Assembly: GCA_951217055.1 (NCBI GenBank)
Contig: OX578282.1
Coordinates: forward strand, 40,442,629 to 40,506,628
DNA: 64,000 nucleotides
Reading direction: 5' to 3'
DNA from: Gerris lacustris
Taxonomy: Eukaryota > Arthropoda > Insecta > Hemiptera > Gerridae
The notes below the pieces were generated by a model. The model had not been told where the DNA came from. It made no database searches and saw only the letters and a list, made by a program, of their open reading frames with translations. This document shows positions 48,167 through 60,794 of the stretch, piece after piece. Numbering within the stretch: the first letter of the stretch is position 1; each line of letters opens with the position of its first letter. Both the position numbers and the translations under genes were made by a program.

Positions 48167-48510
48167 TTCCAATTTAAGAATAATTTAAAATCATGTATAA
48201 ATCAATAAATAAAAATAAAATAAAAATACATATACTACGTATGAATACATAGATATATGTATGGGAATGTATGTATGGGTGTGTATATGTATAGATTGAA
48301 GATAATGTGTTTGGTTTTTTTTATTTCAATTAAATTTTTGTTTTTTATTATTTTATAATAATAAGAGAGAAGTTTTAGTTTTTTCATATTAAATTAGAAA
48401 GTCATATGATTTATGCATTTTGATTATCTATTTAGTTAAGTATAAATGTGAGTATGTTATATTTTGATGTATTTTGGAACTAATAAAGGCTATATTATTA
48501 TTATTATTAT
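48167..48510 (+). other. LINE 3' UTR and (TTA)n tail
   Basis: AT-rich 3' UTR with AATAAA-like signals, a TATGTATG-rich patch at 48230-48295 and a terminal TAATAAAGGCTATATTATTA then TTATTATTAT. The similar tail at 37.38-37.41 kb suggests a shared 3' end recognised by the family's reverse transcriptase. Confidence 0.8.
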
Positions 48511-48512
48511 GT

Positions 48513-49104
48513 AGTTGCTAGGAAATAGGATTGTTTTCTACCAACCGGCCTACTAATTTAAAATATTATAAAATAAATCTCTTCCCATCTCAAAAACGTC
48601 TGCTAGTATCAGGTTGAAATTTTACATGCCTGTTTCAATTGTACTGAAGACGATGAGTATGAAGTTTTAGTAAAATCGTTATGTTAGAACGTAAGATATC
48701 TGTAAAAACGTTGTTTTCTTTATTTTAAACGTTTAGGTCCGCTTTAATAAATTGAGCGATCTTTATCACTTCAATGCAGTGTCGGTGTTCGTTTTACTAA
48801 AAAAATGTATTTAAAAAAGTTGTTTAAATAGATGAAATTAAAAATGTTTCCCGTCCTAAAATTCCATTTTTAAATTTGAAGCTAACGCTTGGACGGATAA
48901 CGTTGTCCAACGAACTCAGCCTGGGCATTGGTAAAATGAACATGTGTACCAAATTTCAACTATCTCGGTCATCTTTTACTCAAGTTATCGTCATCGGTAG
49001 ATTTCGTGACGCTTGGTTTTGTGACGGTGATTTGGTGAGGTCGTTTTTTTCGGATTCACTCCCGGGCTCCTGAATGTGCCCGATAAGGAACTTCGTTCCA
49101 ATTA
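48513..49104 (-). repeat. Dispersed repeat A, copy 3, second half
   Basis: This resumes after the LINE: CAGGTTGAAATTTTACATGC, AACGTAAGATATCTGT, GGATAACGTTGTCCAACGAA and GGATTCACTCCCGGGCTCCT, then the end TAAGGAACTTCGTTCC at 49084-49099. It contains two units of the CACCGTCAC minisatellite. With the first half it rebuilds one copy of about 0.9 kb. Confidence 0.88.
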
Positions 49105-50112
49105 TAGGGAAGCCCCAAAAAATCTTCACTCAAAAACAAGAGGTTGAAATTAGAGGTGTTAAATGAAAGAGAAGACTCCCTGAGTACAGATATATGTACA
49201 GATATGTATATGTATATTTGGTTTTAATTTTGTACTTTGTACCCATTCATCTTTGTCCTTAATAATTAGATTTTGCGTGTCCTCCCTCAATGTATTGTCG
49301 CATCATTCTTTGTCAAAACAAAAATTAATTTTAAGGATTTGTTTCATGCGTCACATATTTTGTAAGAAAAAATTTCCTAACTTAATAAAAATTATATCTT
49401 GAGGAAGGTATATACTAGATACTTCAGAGTTGTTCATTGGACGACACCAATGCAATAAAAAGCATTGGTTTCGCACGTTATTAAAATAAATGGTTCAAGC
49501 GTTAGAGTTAAAAACAAATTTGTAAAGGCCCCATCTTGTAACGGCTGGGCCGATAATACTGGTAAATGAACCTGACCTATTTGTTAAATTGCCTAAGGAC
49601 CTTTTTGTGTTTACTGAAAGCACATATTGGCAGTATACTGACATTAATCAGTTAGAAATATGTCACGATACTGGGACATAAGCCATCCCCTTTAAGTCCA
49701 CTAAAACCATTTTGATTTAAGACCACTAAAACTCCACAAAGGATATTAACTTAACTTTTTAATTAATTGGCAGATAATAAAGACTTATAATATTTTACAA
49801 CCATAAAAATGTTTACATCTTCAAACGGGCTTTTGATTGTGAAACGCTAAAAATAATGATCATTATTATAAGTTATATTTATCATTATTTTTATTGTTGT
49901 GACTGTTCCCCCCATAAGAAAAAACAAATGCCATAAAACTTAACGATAAACATAAAAACTAATTTCATAATAAATCCCTTAAGTTGCACTATATATATAT
50001 ATAGTCTTTTCATATTTTTATATATATTGTTTTAATCTAGTCGATAAAAATCAGGAAGCTCTTTATCGAAGCAGAAAATTAAATCTGTCATAAAATATAC
50101 ATTTATATATAC

Positions 50113-50116
<4 letters not shown>
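49105..50116. other. AT-rich sequence, no gene seen
   Basis: No feature recognised. Confidence 0.45.

Positions 50117-50202
<86 letters not shown>
50117..50202. repeat. (AT)n microsatellite, about 86 bp
   Basis: Uninterrupted AT array. It is followed at once by ACGAGGCTGAAACGTTGC (50211-50228), which faintly resembles the end of the hammerhead-like motifs. Confidence 0.97.
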
Positions 50203-50204
<2 letters not shown>

Positions 50205-51000
50205 TTCCTTACGAGGCTGAAACGTTGCAAATTGTTATAATGACCCCGAAGAAAAGTTTTTTCTTTATCTAAAGATTTTCTTCTTCCTAGTTTAATAGAT
50301 TTGTCTGCACCATCTGAATTTTATTTCACCGTTGTATAGAAGCGATGAAACTGGGGTATTAATATTTCATGGAAGACTTAAAAGTAAAGCTAGAAACCCC
50401 TCTTTCGTTCCTTGCCTTACGGTTAATTCATAATTTTGCAGCGACTAAACGCTAAGATTTTATCACTCTAAATTATAAATTATACGATGGCAAAATTGTG
50501 ATTTTTATTTCCTTCTTTAAAACGATTTTTCAGTCTTTTAATAATTTTTCTTTATTTTATTATTTTTTTGAAGATACTTCTTTTCACAAAACTAGATTAT
50601 ACAGTCGGTACAAAGCGAGAAAAACTGTTCCTTGAATTTTCTATTATACCCTGTTAGATAACTATTGATTACATGGTTCTTTCGTTGGCTATTTTGCTCT
50701 TTTATTTCCGAGGGTAATAAGCGAATCTAATCTTCAGTGTAATATAATGGTTCAACTTGGCTTTATTCTTGTGGATTCTTTTTTCTTTGAAAGAACATTT
50801 TTATTTATTTTACTGCTTTTTTTGGTGTACAAGTTTTTACGATTTAATCTTACATAATTTAATTCACGTAATTCATTATGTTAATTTTTATTATTTAATT
50901 TTCTGCCATTCATAAAACTATAAAAGAATTATGAAACAATTAATTTTCAAAAAAGATCTCGACGATTTTAATAATATATGAAAATATGTCCAATACAACT
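50203..51000. other. AT-rich sequence, no gene seen
   Basis: No feature recognised apart from the phrase at 50211-50228. Confidence 0.4.
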
Positions 51001-51295
51001 TTTTCGTATATGAGTTCATAATTACTTGGTACAGAGTTTTCTATTTGTTAATTATTTTGAGTTTACGAGGTTAAATTTACGCTTTTTTGTACCTCTGTGT
51101 ACCATTTTTTTCCTCCATCCAATTTCTAAACCAAAAATTGTCTATATTATCATAAGCCATTAATACGCAGATTTCTTTGAAAATCTTTTTGAGTTGAAAA
51201 TTTATTTTGAGTTTACGAGGTTATATTAACATTTATCAAATAACTCCTCCTGGGCGGGAAATCGAACCCGGCCTCTCGTCGTCCTCGTTATAAAT
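51001..51295 (-). repeat. Partial repeat D and tRNA-like T-arm
   Basis: On the minus strand 51195 to 51095 reads AAAGAAATCTGCGTATTAAT, GGCTTATGATAATATAGACA and then GGTACACAGAGGTAC, matching the start of repeat D. Next to it, the minus strand of 51245-51285 reads GAGAGGCCGGGTTCGATTTC then CCGCCCAGGAGG, a tRNA-like T-arm and B box. Confidence 0.6.
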
Positions 51296-52014
51296 ACCAA
51301 TAACACCAAGAAATATCATTAAACCATAAATACCAATAAAATCATATCAAAAATATAGCACCCTGTGAATACATATATCTGCATTTGAAAATATTGGGCA
51401 ATAGAGAAGGGATTTTAACTGCAATAGTAAAACAATGTAAGAGTAAGGTTTTTATATGGTTAGAGCGATTTTTGGTTGTTAGAAAATGTCTTTCACGATA
51501 ACTAGATAATGGAACTGGAAAGACAATTATTTAAATATTTTCAACTTACGCCACAAAATGTTACTTTTTTTTGAAAAATTGTTTTTTTATGTTTAAAATT
51601 CTTATTTTTAAAAAAATAAAATTCTGATACTACAATTTCGTGAAGATGCGAAATATTTGTTCAAACAAAAATGTCATTTTAGAAAGAAGAAGAAAAAAAT
51701 CATTCTTTGAATTTTTCAACTTTAATTCGTTCAACAGTTATTCGTTGTTAAAAAAAATTATAAATATCTTAAGTAAAAGAATTTATATTTTCTTAATTTT
51801 AATATTTGACTCACATAGTTTATTTTTTTTAATTTAAACAACATTTTTCAGTTTCATCTTTCTTTATAACTTAAACAATTTCTTCGAAATAGCTTTTGAT
51901 TTATTATGTTTTATTTAAGATTTAATTGCAAAATGGATTTTTATTCTTGTTAAGTTCAAAGGATACACTGTATAAATAGAGACACGGTAAAATAGATGGA
52001 TGATAAAAGAGTAT
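51296..52014. other. AT-rich sequence, no gene seen
   Basis: The 65-codon frame at 51640-51837 has Phe/Ser/Asn-rich chance composition. Confidence 0.4.
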
Positions 52015-52575
52015 TTCCAATTTATTAGAAATCAAAAAGACCAGTCACGCACCTTGAGTTATGAGCGAATTTTCAAAGAAATCTGCGTATTAATGGCTTA
52101 TGATAATATAGACAATTTTTGGTTTAGAAATTGGATGGAGGAAAAAAAATGGTACACAGGGGTACGGGGTACAAAATATTATATATACCCTTCAAGATGC
52201 ATGTCGTTAGAAAGCTCTTTAAGAGCTTTCAGTAATTTTTGTTAGGTACACTTTTGTCATATTTTCATATAAGAGGGGGGTAAAATGAAAAAAACAAGTT
52301 TTTATGCTATTTTTGACCCTAAATTGTCAAAATTTGACCCCTATATGGATGCCCTAAATTCTGGCCAACGCACTCATCCTTTCTTTTGGTACTATTGACA
52401 TTTTAAAATTTGTTTGGAAAGTGCATCCTAGGGTGAGATAACAAAAAAAAAAAAATTCAGGAATCGATTAAGAATGGTCTAAAACTGATTTCCATGGATA
52501 AAATTTTCAAAAATTCGCATTACAAAAATTTTGAAGCCATTGCAATAGCTTAATTTTCTTTGAAAATTCGCTAAA
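52015..52575 (+). repeat. Dispersed repeat D, well-preserved copy 2
   Basis: Matches 40.19-40.81 kb through its length (GAGCGAATTTTCAAAGAAAT, GGTACACAGGGGTACGGGGT, CTTCAAGATGCATGTCGTTA, CTGGCCAACGCACTCATCCT and GAAGCCATTGCAATAGCTTA). The plus frame at 52000-52245 crosses it and is not a gene. Confidence 0.85.
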
Positions 52576-52615
52576 ACATATAAAGAGAGAATATAATAAA
52601 TTAACTAACATTATA

Positions 52616-53130
52616 GTCCAGGAGATAGGGTGCAAAAAAGTGTCTGACTAACATCAAGCTAGAATTCTGTGTACAAGTCAATCGTGTAGCGCCTTTTAAG
52701 AATATGTGGTCGGCTAAGTTCGTCTGCGGGACATAGCTTGGCAATAGGCGTTTGAAAAAAAAACCGGCGGAGAGCGGTAATGTCCCACCCTTTTTGGTGG
52801 TCAATGTGATTTTCATGATCCTGAGTACAGAATTAGTTAGTAGACCGAAAATCAAGTTGATGTTAGTTTGTCCGTTGACAGGTGACCACGTTGATTTTTA
52901 GTAATATTTGAATAACTAACCTATCAAGTGTCACCTACTAACTAATTCTGTACTCAAGATCATGAAAATCACATTGTCCTCCATAATTGATGAGACATGG
53001 CCGCTCTCCACCGGTTTGTTTTTTTCAAACGCCTATTGCCAAGCTATGTCCCGCAGACGAACTTAGCCGACCACATATTCTTAAAAGGCGCTAAAAGATT
53101 GACTTGTAAAACAAATTTTAGCTTCTGGAC
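52616..53130. mobile_element. Palindromic element, family C, copy 3
   Basis: Inverted arms match 4.05-4.62 kb. TATA lies at both ends (52612-52615 and 53131-53134), so the duplication is TA or TATA. The right arm lacks about 35 bases just inside its end. The minus frame at 52601-52855 lies in one arm. Confidence 0.8.
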
Positions 53131-53134
53131 TATA

Positions 53135-54364
53135 AGACATTTATAAAAAATAATGTTATCTACTTAATACAGTATTTTTTTAATGATATTGAGGGTAAAA
53201 AATCAAAATATTCGGTGATATAATAATTGTCTGGAATAATTCTTCTGGAATAGAAGAAATTTAACTACTCATTCGTAAAAACTGAAATAATAATAATTGA
53301 AAATGTTAATGATATTATTTTAAGCGACGCATAGACCTTGTTTACATATACTATAATAATACGTAGTGTACTAAATAATTTTTATTATGTACACTGCATA
53401 ATATGTACTGTTTACTTAATAATTGTATAAGCCCGTCGGTAGGCCTAAGCCGACAACAGATCCTGCGTTATGGATTATTACACTATTTTTCTTTTTTATT
53501 AAATTAATTATCGACATAATAACTTATAAATGAAAGAAATAAAATAATAATGATAATATTGAGAATAAGAATATTTTGGAAAAGTTTTAATTTAACGTTG
53601 GATAGTTGAGGTCAGAAAAAAAGGCTTTTAAGTTAATAAGAAAGAGTAAGGAAATAAAAAAGAGAAGGTTAGAAGAGGTCAGACCTTAAGCTAAAATTAA
53701 ATTATTTTGAAATTAACTATCTGTTCTTTCTATATTTGTAGTTCAGATGCTTCAGTAAAATTTCTAAGCAGAAGGAAGCCACTTACCCTCTCCTATTCTA
53801 CTTGGTCTACCATCTTCATGTTTCAAACTTCAAAGGGAAATTTCCCCTCACAGCTTTTAAGTACAGGAAGGGGCATACCCTCCCCCTCCTCCTGTCCCCG
53901 GTTTAACTTCCTATCTTAAGAGTAAACAGGATAATTGGAGGGGAAAGGAAAGTACCTCTTTGTCTCAAGTAAAGGGCATAATTTCAAAATTGCCTCTGGA
54001 AAACCTGGTTTTTCAGGAATTCACTAAATTTAGCATTCAGAATTTATTCTTGTCATTTTTTATTTTCAGACGGAAAAAAACTTCTTTTGTGATCTTCTTC
54101 CTTCTCTTTTAATTTTTTATTTACTAATTTTTCAATTTTTCCCCCAATTTTACTTCCATAAATAACTCTTTCTTTGAATTAACTTAAAAAGCAAAACATA
54201 AAACAAAAAGCAAAATACGTTTAACGAATTCAAAAAGCTCAATACAATCTTTTCTTTCAAAAGAAAATCAGTTTCTTTTACGTCAATTGTATTCCAAATT
54301 AACACACTTGAATAGTTTTTTGTATTTTTAACTTGAATGATTTACTGTAAAACAAAAAATGTTT
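53135..54364. other. No gene seen
   Basis: The frame at 53707-53919 is in a less AT-rich patch but shows no recognisable domain. Confidence 0.4.
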
Positions 54365-54862
54365 GAGTTTGAGCTTACTGAAGGTAACATAAAAGCATTG
54401 TGATCGTTCTGAATAACGAGATATTTTAGGTCTCCGAATTCAAAAATTTCTAGAAAGAAATCCGTTTCAGACATCAAGGAACTTTTTTCTACCATATTAC
54501 CGATTTTAATGAAATTTGGATGGTAAGTCAAACTTAGCCCATAGTTTATCTCATTTAATTTTCAACCTTTTGCACCAATTGGTTTCTGTTCTACATCCAC
54601 CACAAAAATACATTCATTTAAACCTATATCTTTAAAAGTACTCATCTCATTATTATGATATTTGGATGGATGATCAAAAGTTGCCCACAGATGGTCCCAG
54701 GTGCTCATTAAATATTGCTACATTGGCACTTTTATGCATGTAAACATTTTTTTTTTGATTTTTTTTAAAAAAAAAATACGATAATGGGTAGTTATAGCAA
54801 AATATCATTTAAGTACGCGATAGGATGCGAGGAAGCTTTGTAACACACTAAGGCAGACTATT
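54365..54862 (-). repeat. Dispersed repeat B, minus copy
   Basis: Minus-strand copy from AATAGTCTGCC near 54862 and AAAGCTTCCTCGCATCCTAT through an AT-rich, diverged middle to TCAGTAAGCTC near 54365. About 500 bases long. Confidence 0.7.
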
Positions 54863-55124
54863 TTTTCTCTCTGCATTGTTCCCTTCTCTTGCAAATTCCC
54901 TTTTCTTATGTTATCTATTAGCAACGATTACTCTCAGATTTGCAACGGTAACAAACACTAGTACAGCTGAAAGCAACATAAGGACTAGTAAAGGTAAGTG
55001 ATAAGAAATTTATAATTTTTTGGGCGATAATTTAAACTCAAATAAAATAAACTGAATAAAACAAATTCCCTAACGAAGAACGGGATTCTAACTAGTACTC
55101 TTTTAAATAGAACGATATTTCGAA

Positions 55125-55589
55125 GTACCGAACAAGTATTTTTTATCTACGATTGATACGAAATATAAACATTATATCTCTGTTTAGATACGTAGAAAGT
55201 GATTATTTACGTACTTGTATTCATTGCGCATGCGCGTCTCATAGTTCTAAAGAATTCTTCTTCTTTACCGCGCTAGCGTGGTAAAAAAGAGGAATTCTTC
55301 AGCTTTACGCACGATTAGCAAGTTTGTATACATTTAAAAAAACTAATTTGCTATTCTTTTATTAAAGTAACTGTTTATATCGAGTTTTTAGTGAAAAACA
55401 ATGAATGAATTAAGTGGCTTTGACGAAAATGTAGAGAATAATACTCCTCCAGAAATAATTAATTCGGCAAAAAATACAACTCAAGATTAATGTCTTTATC
55501 AAGAGAAGAGATACGAACTTACATACAGCAAGTTTATTTTTTTCTGAATTTATTATTTAAATCTAACAATCGTAGATAAAATACGGTAC
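55125..55589. repeat. Inverted-repeat unit with hairpin and 29-codon ORF
   Basis: GTACCG, then TATTTTTTATCTACGATTG (55125-55155), is mirrored by CAATCGTAGATAAAATACGG then TAC at 55567-55589. Inside are a hairpin at 55250-55300 (AAAGAATTCTTC, then TTCTTTACC, against GGTAAAAAAGAGGAATTCTT) and a 29-codon frame at 55401-55490 that starts after AAAAACA. It could be a small transposon remnant; the ORF is unrecognised. Confidence 0.4.
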
Positions 55590-58284
55590 GCAACTCGTGG
55601 GAAAACGGCATTATGCATTGCTCGTGTGGTTTTACTACCCTCGCTGTCGCTCGGGTGCAAACTCCACACTCGCATGCAAAATGCTACTTTCCGCACTCGA
55701 CGCGTAATGTACTATTACACTAGATTATAATAAATTTGTAAGTACCTTGAGAAGCTTTTTGTAAAACAAAGTTATAAAGAGATGGTAGGACAGTTAAATT
55801 TGCATTTTAAAACGCGGTCAAAAAATGTTTTTCTTCCTAGGAACACATTACAAGTTACATAAAAAACCGTCAGGAATTTCATTAAGTTACGTTTAATTGT
55901 CAAACCACAAAATCGTCGAAATATTACACGGGACCTACTTTCCGCTAAGAGCCACTGTTAACCAACCCAACATAATAGTACATACAACATTCTTTAGCTT
56001 CTGTTATATGTATATATATTATAAAATAAATTAATGAAAGAATGTATGAAAAAATAAATATTGTACTATAAAACCTTTTCTTCTTACGGGTTTTAACTCT
56101 AATTTCTCTTAACACATAAGCTCTACTTCGCTATCCTTCATTTAGGTTTTTCACTCAAGGTCGTTTAACTAGACAAGATAAGTTATATATGTATACATAA
56201 AGAAAGACATAAAAATTACCCTAATAACTGCAAAATTACAGAGGCTTTAAGTAAAAGAATAATTTAAATTGTAGAACTTTTCCCTCCCTTTTTATTTTAC
56301 AAGTAAAGAACTGTAGATAATGAAAAACTCTTTAATAGAAACTACAGTGTAGTGCTCTGCAACGTGTACAAACCTTCTCCGTATACTAGAGGCAAAGGAC
56401 TGTAGATTATCATGAAGGACAATAAAAAGACCAACCATTAGAACACGAGGATATTTCACCCCTTGTTGTTATGTCTGTTTTGTTTATATCCTTTCTTTAC
56501 AAGGAAAAAAAAAGAACAACAAATTACGGACAGCATAATGTAGCACAACATTTTATTTTAAGTTGAGATCACAGCTACGGTTTTTCTAGTATCGTACCTT
56601 GCTCTCAAAACAGGGCCCTTTTGTTGGCAAATGGTCTCTTTGTTATAGGGATGGAAGCGTGTTTACTACTAGGAGAAAGGAGGTCTCTTTTATTAGAGGA
56701 TTATTAAAATTTCCATTCTTCTTAATGTCTTTCTTTTTTTATAGGAGCAAAAGCGTATAATTACACATTTTTATTAGGCTTAAAAAATGAATTAATCATA
56801 AGCGTGAATGAGAAAAAAAAATACGGTAAAATCTAAAAATAAATGTGAATATAACAGCCTTATTTTAGTTTTTACTCGAAAAATGACTCGTTTCTATATT
56901 GAGCTAGATTTTAATAATTCAATTCTAGCCATAAAAATAAATCAAAAATTATATGATTGAGGTCAAACAAATTACTTCCTCTAAAGAGAGTATTAAAATA
57001 TGAAAATGACGGTGGGAAGTCAAAGAAAAATTTCACAGCAATATCATTAACCGTTCAAATATGCACCTAAAGTTAGTTGGCTCTCCAGATAAGACATTCT
57101 TTTATTTCAAGCAACATTTATAAACTCTAAATGAAGTGGATTGGACGACTTCTTTTATGTATTAAGCTTTTAAAATAAGCATTTATTTAACATATTAAAC
57201 CCCATTAACAGTGTTATTTATAATAACAATAGCTCAGTTTGTCGATTTCAGAAAAATACTTTCAGCTAGTTTTTAACAATATAACAATGAACTTTAATAG
57301 GAATTAAGGAAGATTTCTCCCCCCGAAACCTAAAATAATTTTAAACAATGGTAGCTTTCAACCACTTGTGCTTGAACCATAATTGCCAATAAGACGAATA
57401 GAATTATTGTAAAAAAGAGTCGGTGCAGGAGTTTAAACAGAAGGTTATCTGACATTAAATAAATCAACTTTCTACGTCATATTATTATAGTAATCAAGAA
57501 ATCAATATTTAAAATAAAAATAAATTCCAGAAATATATTCGACCTATTTTAGTATGACTTTTATTCCACAGTCAAAACAGATACAAGTCAGCAAATTTAA
57601 CCTGATTTTCTACTTATTTCCAAAAGAAAATCAAGTTTTCGACAGTAAACATTTACGACAATTTCCGGTGCTTACTTTAAATAGGATTTTGGCGAGCTTA
57701 CGATTTTACTTTCTTCAAGACTCCTTAAAAAGATTTCCGACTTAAAGGCTAATCGGCAGAACTGAGTGCCCTTAGGAGGAAAAGTTTCCTATAAGTTTAC
57801 CGCTAACAGCGTTATTCATTAACTTGAAGGTTTGATGGTTATGGAGAGAGGAATATTTAGGTCTTTTCCTTTTGCCCCTTGTCAAGTAAAGCTGTCGGAA
57901 GCATGGAGAGATGGGCGAGACGATTCTTAGGGTTCTTCTCCGATAGTTTGCAGTTTTGTGAGCTTTAAGGTAAAAGTTTCTGAAGGCTGGATTCGAGATT
58001 CTAAAACCCAAGTCAACGTATAATCCTCGGGGACCGACCCCTCGAGAGACCCACCTTATAAGCAATTCTATGCCGGAACGCAAGAGAAAATTGAAGCCTA
58101 CAGGATTTAAACTTTATCCACCTTCACTCCCTCTACCACCAATTCCACAACACTTGTGTCTTTAATAAGGTTACAGAATTAGTGAACTAATCAACAAACA
58201 AAAACTAGATAAATAATAAAAGTCGACATTTCATCGAAGAACATGGTCATAGAATATTTCTCGAATAAATTATTATTTTATTCA
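55590..58284. other. No gene seen; GC-richer patch at 55.58-55.71 kb
   Basis: The patch at 55580-55710 includes TTTTACTACCCTCGCTGTCG. Frames at 57554-57745 and minus 57772-58083 have no recognisable family. Otherwise AT-rich. Confidence 0.4.
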
Positions 58285-58562
58285 TATTTTACGATTTTGG
58301 TAGTATTCATACTACGGAACGATTAAATTTTAATTTAAATCAAATTATAATTATTATTAACTACGGGAAACAGACAGAGAAAAATAGACTCCAGCGCGGG
58401 GATTTGAACCACCGGCCTCTATATTTCCAGTATAGCGCTCTACCAAATATATATATACTGTACTGGAAATATAGAGGCCGGTGGTTCAAATCCCCGCGCT
58501 GGAGTCTAATTTTCTCTGTCTGTTTCCCGTAGTTAATAATAATTATAATTTGATTTAAAATA
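58285..58562. mobile_element. SINE inverted pair, head to head
   Basis: A minus-strand SINE copy (58285-58441; CAGCGCGGGGATTTGAACCA as the complement of the B box) faces a plus-strand partial copy (58461-58562) that starts in the anticodon arm (TACTGGAAATATAGAGGCCG). The arms are about 97 bases, at 58336-58432 and 58461-58557, nearly identical and separated by 28 bases containing a short AT run. The body and tail are those of the SINEs at 14.3 and 22.6 kb. Confidence 0.85.
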
Positions 58563-60565
58563 AAAATTATTATTTTACTAAACTAATTATCAATTGACAG
58601 TAGCCATCATGAGTCGCAAAAAAGAAAGAAAATTATAATTTTATTATTATTTTTTTTTTTTAAACTTTCTCATACACAACTGCACGCGTCTTCATAGATT
58701 ACACCTTACAGCAATTCTTTATTTAAAAAAAAAAAAAAAACTGTTTTTGTCTTAAGGGACCTTAAAACGTGTAAATCCATTAAAATTAGGAAGATAAAAA
58801 AGTAGAGATCCAATCCATAACTAAGAATATCATTCGGTTTAAAGAACAATTAAAACAAAATACATCAGGAATAAAACACAACTTTAAATAAATAAAAAAA
58901 GGCAATTTATTCTCACGATATTTACACAAAAGACCATCACAACAGTAACACAGTAATTAATTATTTACATTCTGTAGTCCAAGAGAGGAAGCAGAAGAGT
59001 TTGTGTAAAGGAAATATATTTAAATATTTTAAAATCATGATAAAACTCCCACGCACAACCTCCCACCTGATATCATATTCATTCAGTAATACTTTCCTTA
59101 CAATTAATCATTTTAAAAACGACCTTTATCACGTATAAATAAAAAACGTAAGAACTTCAAGAAATATAAAGTCGTTCGGACATAAGACGGTACCAGAAGG
59201 AATGGTTTGCCGGGAAAACCACTTCTCGTATTACATCTTGAGACACGCTTCAGTTGCTTTGAACGCCTCTTTTCTTCACTAAGCCTCCCCCTAGTTAGAT
59301 TTTCAAGTAAGGAAAGAGAGAAATCTACCATCGGCAGAGCATGCGAAAACTCCGTATTCATAAAAAGACAGAATAAAAAAATTTCAACATCATTCTTTAT
59401 CAAATACTACACTTGAAAAAACCACATTTTACAAGATTACCTATATACATTCACTAAATATATATATACATATATAAATAAAAACATATTTACTTATAAC
59501 TTTTTTCTTTTATCAGGAACTACTCAGCAATACTTTTTCTTAAAGATTCGTGAAATCCTATTTTATGTTCTCTTCAGACATGCATACACACACACATATA
59601 TATAAACATTATATTACAAAACATAATATTACACACTCACACATATATTTACATCGAAAATCTTACACAGGGTTGCACCATTACTCTTTTTATCTTTTAT
59701 ATCCTACTACTTCTGATGTTTATATATATATATATATACATTTTTTCTGTATGTCACGATCGAAGGGTTAACAGGGTTTATAATATGAAAAAAAGGGAGG
59801 AAAATATAACCTTTTGGAAGACCCATAGCTATATCCACACCCTATAATATACAATATTTTCTTATGTGATTTTCTTACATCCCTCTCTCTAAGAATTTTC
59901 ATATAACTTTTACCCTATAGCATTTTCCCGAGATAGTTCTATAAGTATCGTTAGTGGAATTTATATGTTTTATTTGTTTTATTACATAGCAAATAAATAA
60001 TAATATAAGAAAAAAATTGCTTGCATACGAGTCTGCAAGACAGTGAGACATTTTTATGTAACGCTTTTTGGTAATACTTGTGCAACGCTTTTTCGTGTCG
60101 TTTTTTTGGTAAAGCTTATCAAGTTTATGTGCCAAAGTATAGACATGAAAATGTAAAACAAAAATTGACCGTGCAGATTTTTGCGTTTGTAAATTAGGAA
60201 TTTAATGGAACATATGTTGTGCACGATGAAAGAAAGTACATACTTTTCTTCCTTTCCAGTTTATTAAGGAGTAATCTTTTAACTTCGTCACTCATATTTT
60301 TATAATAAATGCAAAAAATTATAGTACCTATAACAAAAATAAAATATAATAAAGCAAAAAATAAATTTTATGAATAAATTTAAAAACAAATAATTAGTTT
60401 ATTAGGAATAAAATTCTAAGAGTTACGGCGTTTGTCCGATGCAAATCAGAGCAGTTGAACAGAAGTTGTAGTTGAGGCCCCCCCCCCTCCTAATAGGGGG
60501 GCGGTAATAGTAGAGTATTGAGTATTATCAAGAGTATTAAAGGCTAAGGGCCCAGACGGAATGAT
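58563..60565. other. No gene seen
   Basis: The minus frame at 59113-59403 overlaps a less AT-rich patch and is unrecognised. Near 60500-60570 the plus strand reads VLKAKGPDGMMDG, faintly like the start of a LINE polymerase (K-G-P-D-G). This is too short to call. Confidence 0.4.
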
Positions 60566-60574
60566 GGACGGAGT

Positions 60575-60627
60575 CAAGATGTGTAGAATATACTACACTG
60601 CAATATAAGTATATTCTACACACCTTG
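60575..60627. mobile_element. 53-bp hAT-like mini-element
   Basis: The ends CAAGATGTGTAGAATATACT and AGTATATTCTACACACCTTG are inverted repeats with one mismatch. GGACGGAGT flanks both sides (60566-60574 and 60628-60636), an 8-9-bp target duplication. The CAAGG-like end and duplication length fit the hAT class. Confidence 0.75.
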
Positions 60628-60670
60628 GGACGGAGTGTGATAGGGATGGAGGAGAGGGTGTCCTCTAAGC

Positions 60671-60794
60671 CAGTGGTTCTTAACCTTTTGGTAACCACGG
60701 CCCCCTTAAAATCTCCAAATATAATATATATATAGTACCTAACTACCTTTCGAGGCCCCCAGGGGGGCCGCGGCCCCCCGGTTAAGAACCACTG
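60671..60794. mobile_element. 124-bp hAT-type MITE
   Basis: The ends CAGTGGTTCTTAACC and GGTTAAGAACCACTG are perfect inverted repeats. CTCTAAGC flanks both sides (60663-60670 and 60795-60802), a perfect 8-bp duplication. CAGTGGTTCTyAACC-type ends are common in hAT-family MITEs of animals. The interior has a GGCCCCC/GGGGGCC complementary pair. Confidence 0.92.

Larger units (their letters stand above)
43669..48510 (+). mobile_element. RTE-like LINE, near full length
   Basis: A 4.84-kb non-LTR retrotransposon inserted in repeat A. AGTTGCT flanks both sides (43662-43668 and 48513-48519). The match extends upstream to 12 bases with one mismatch, in part through the (TTA)n tail, so the target duplication is 7-12 bp. 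The order is: a 0.69-kb leader with a tRNA-like segment, ORF1-like coiled-coil region, AP endonuclease, reverse transcriptase, C-terminal domain, 0.34-kb 3' UTR and a (TTA)n tail. A short simple-repeat tail rather than poly(A) is typical of the RTE clade. It is inactive because of two in-frame stops and two frameshifts. Confidence 0.92.

Noticed and set aside
50211..50228. Fourth hammerhead-like end
   Set aside because: Only a GCTGAAACGTTGC phrase is left; no CUGANGA core or stem II.
60500..60574. LINE polymerase start (K-G-P-D-G) fragment
   Set aside because: Only about a dozen residues match and a stop lies just upstream; noted but not called as a feature.
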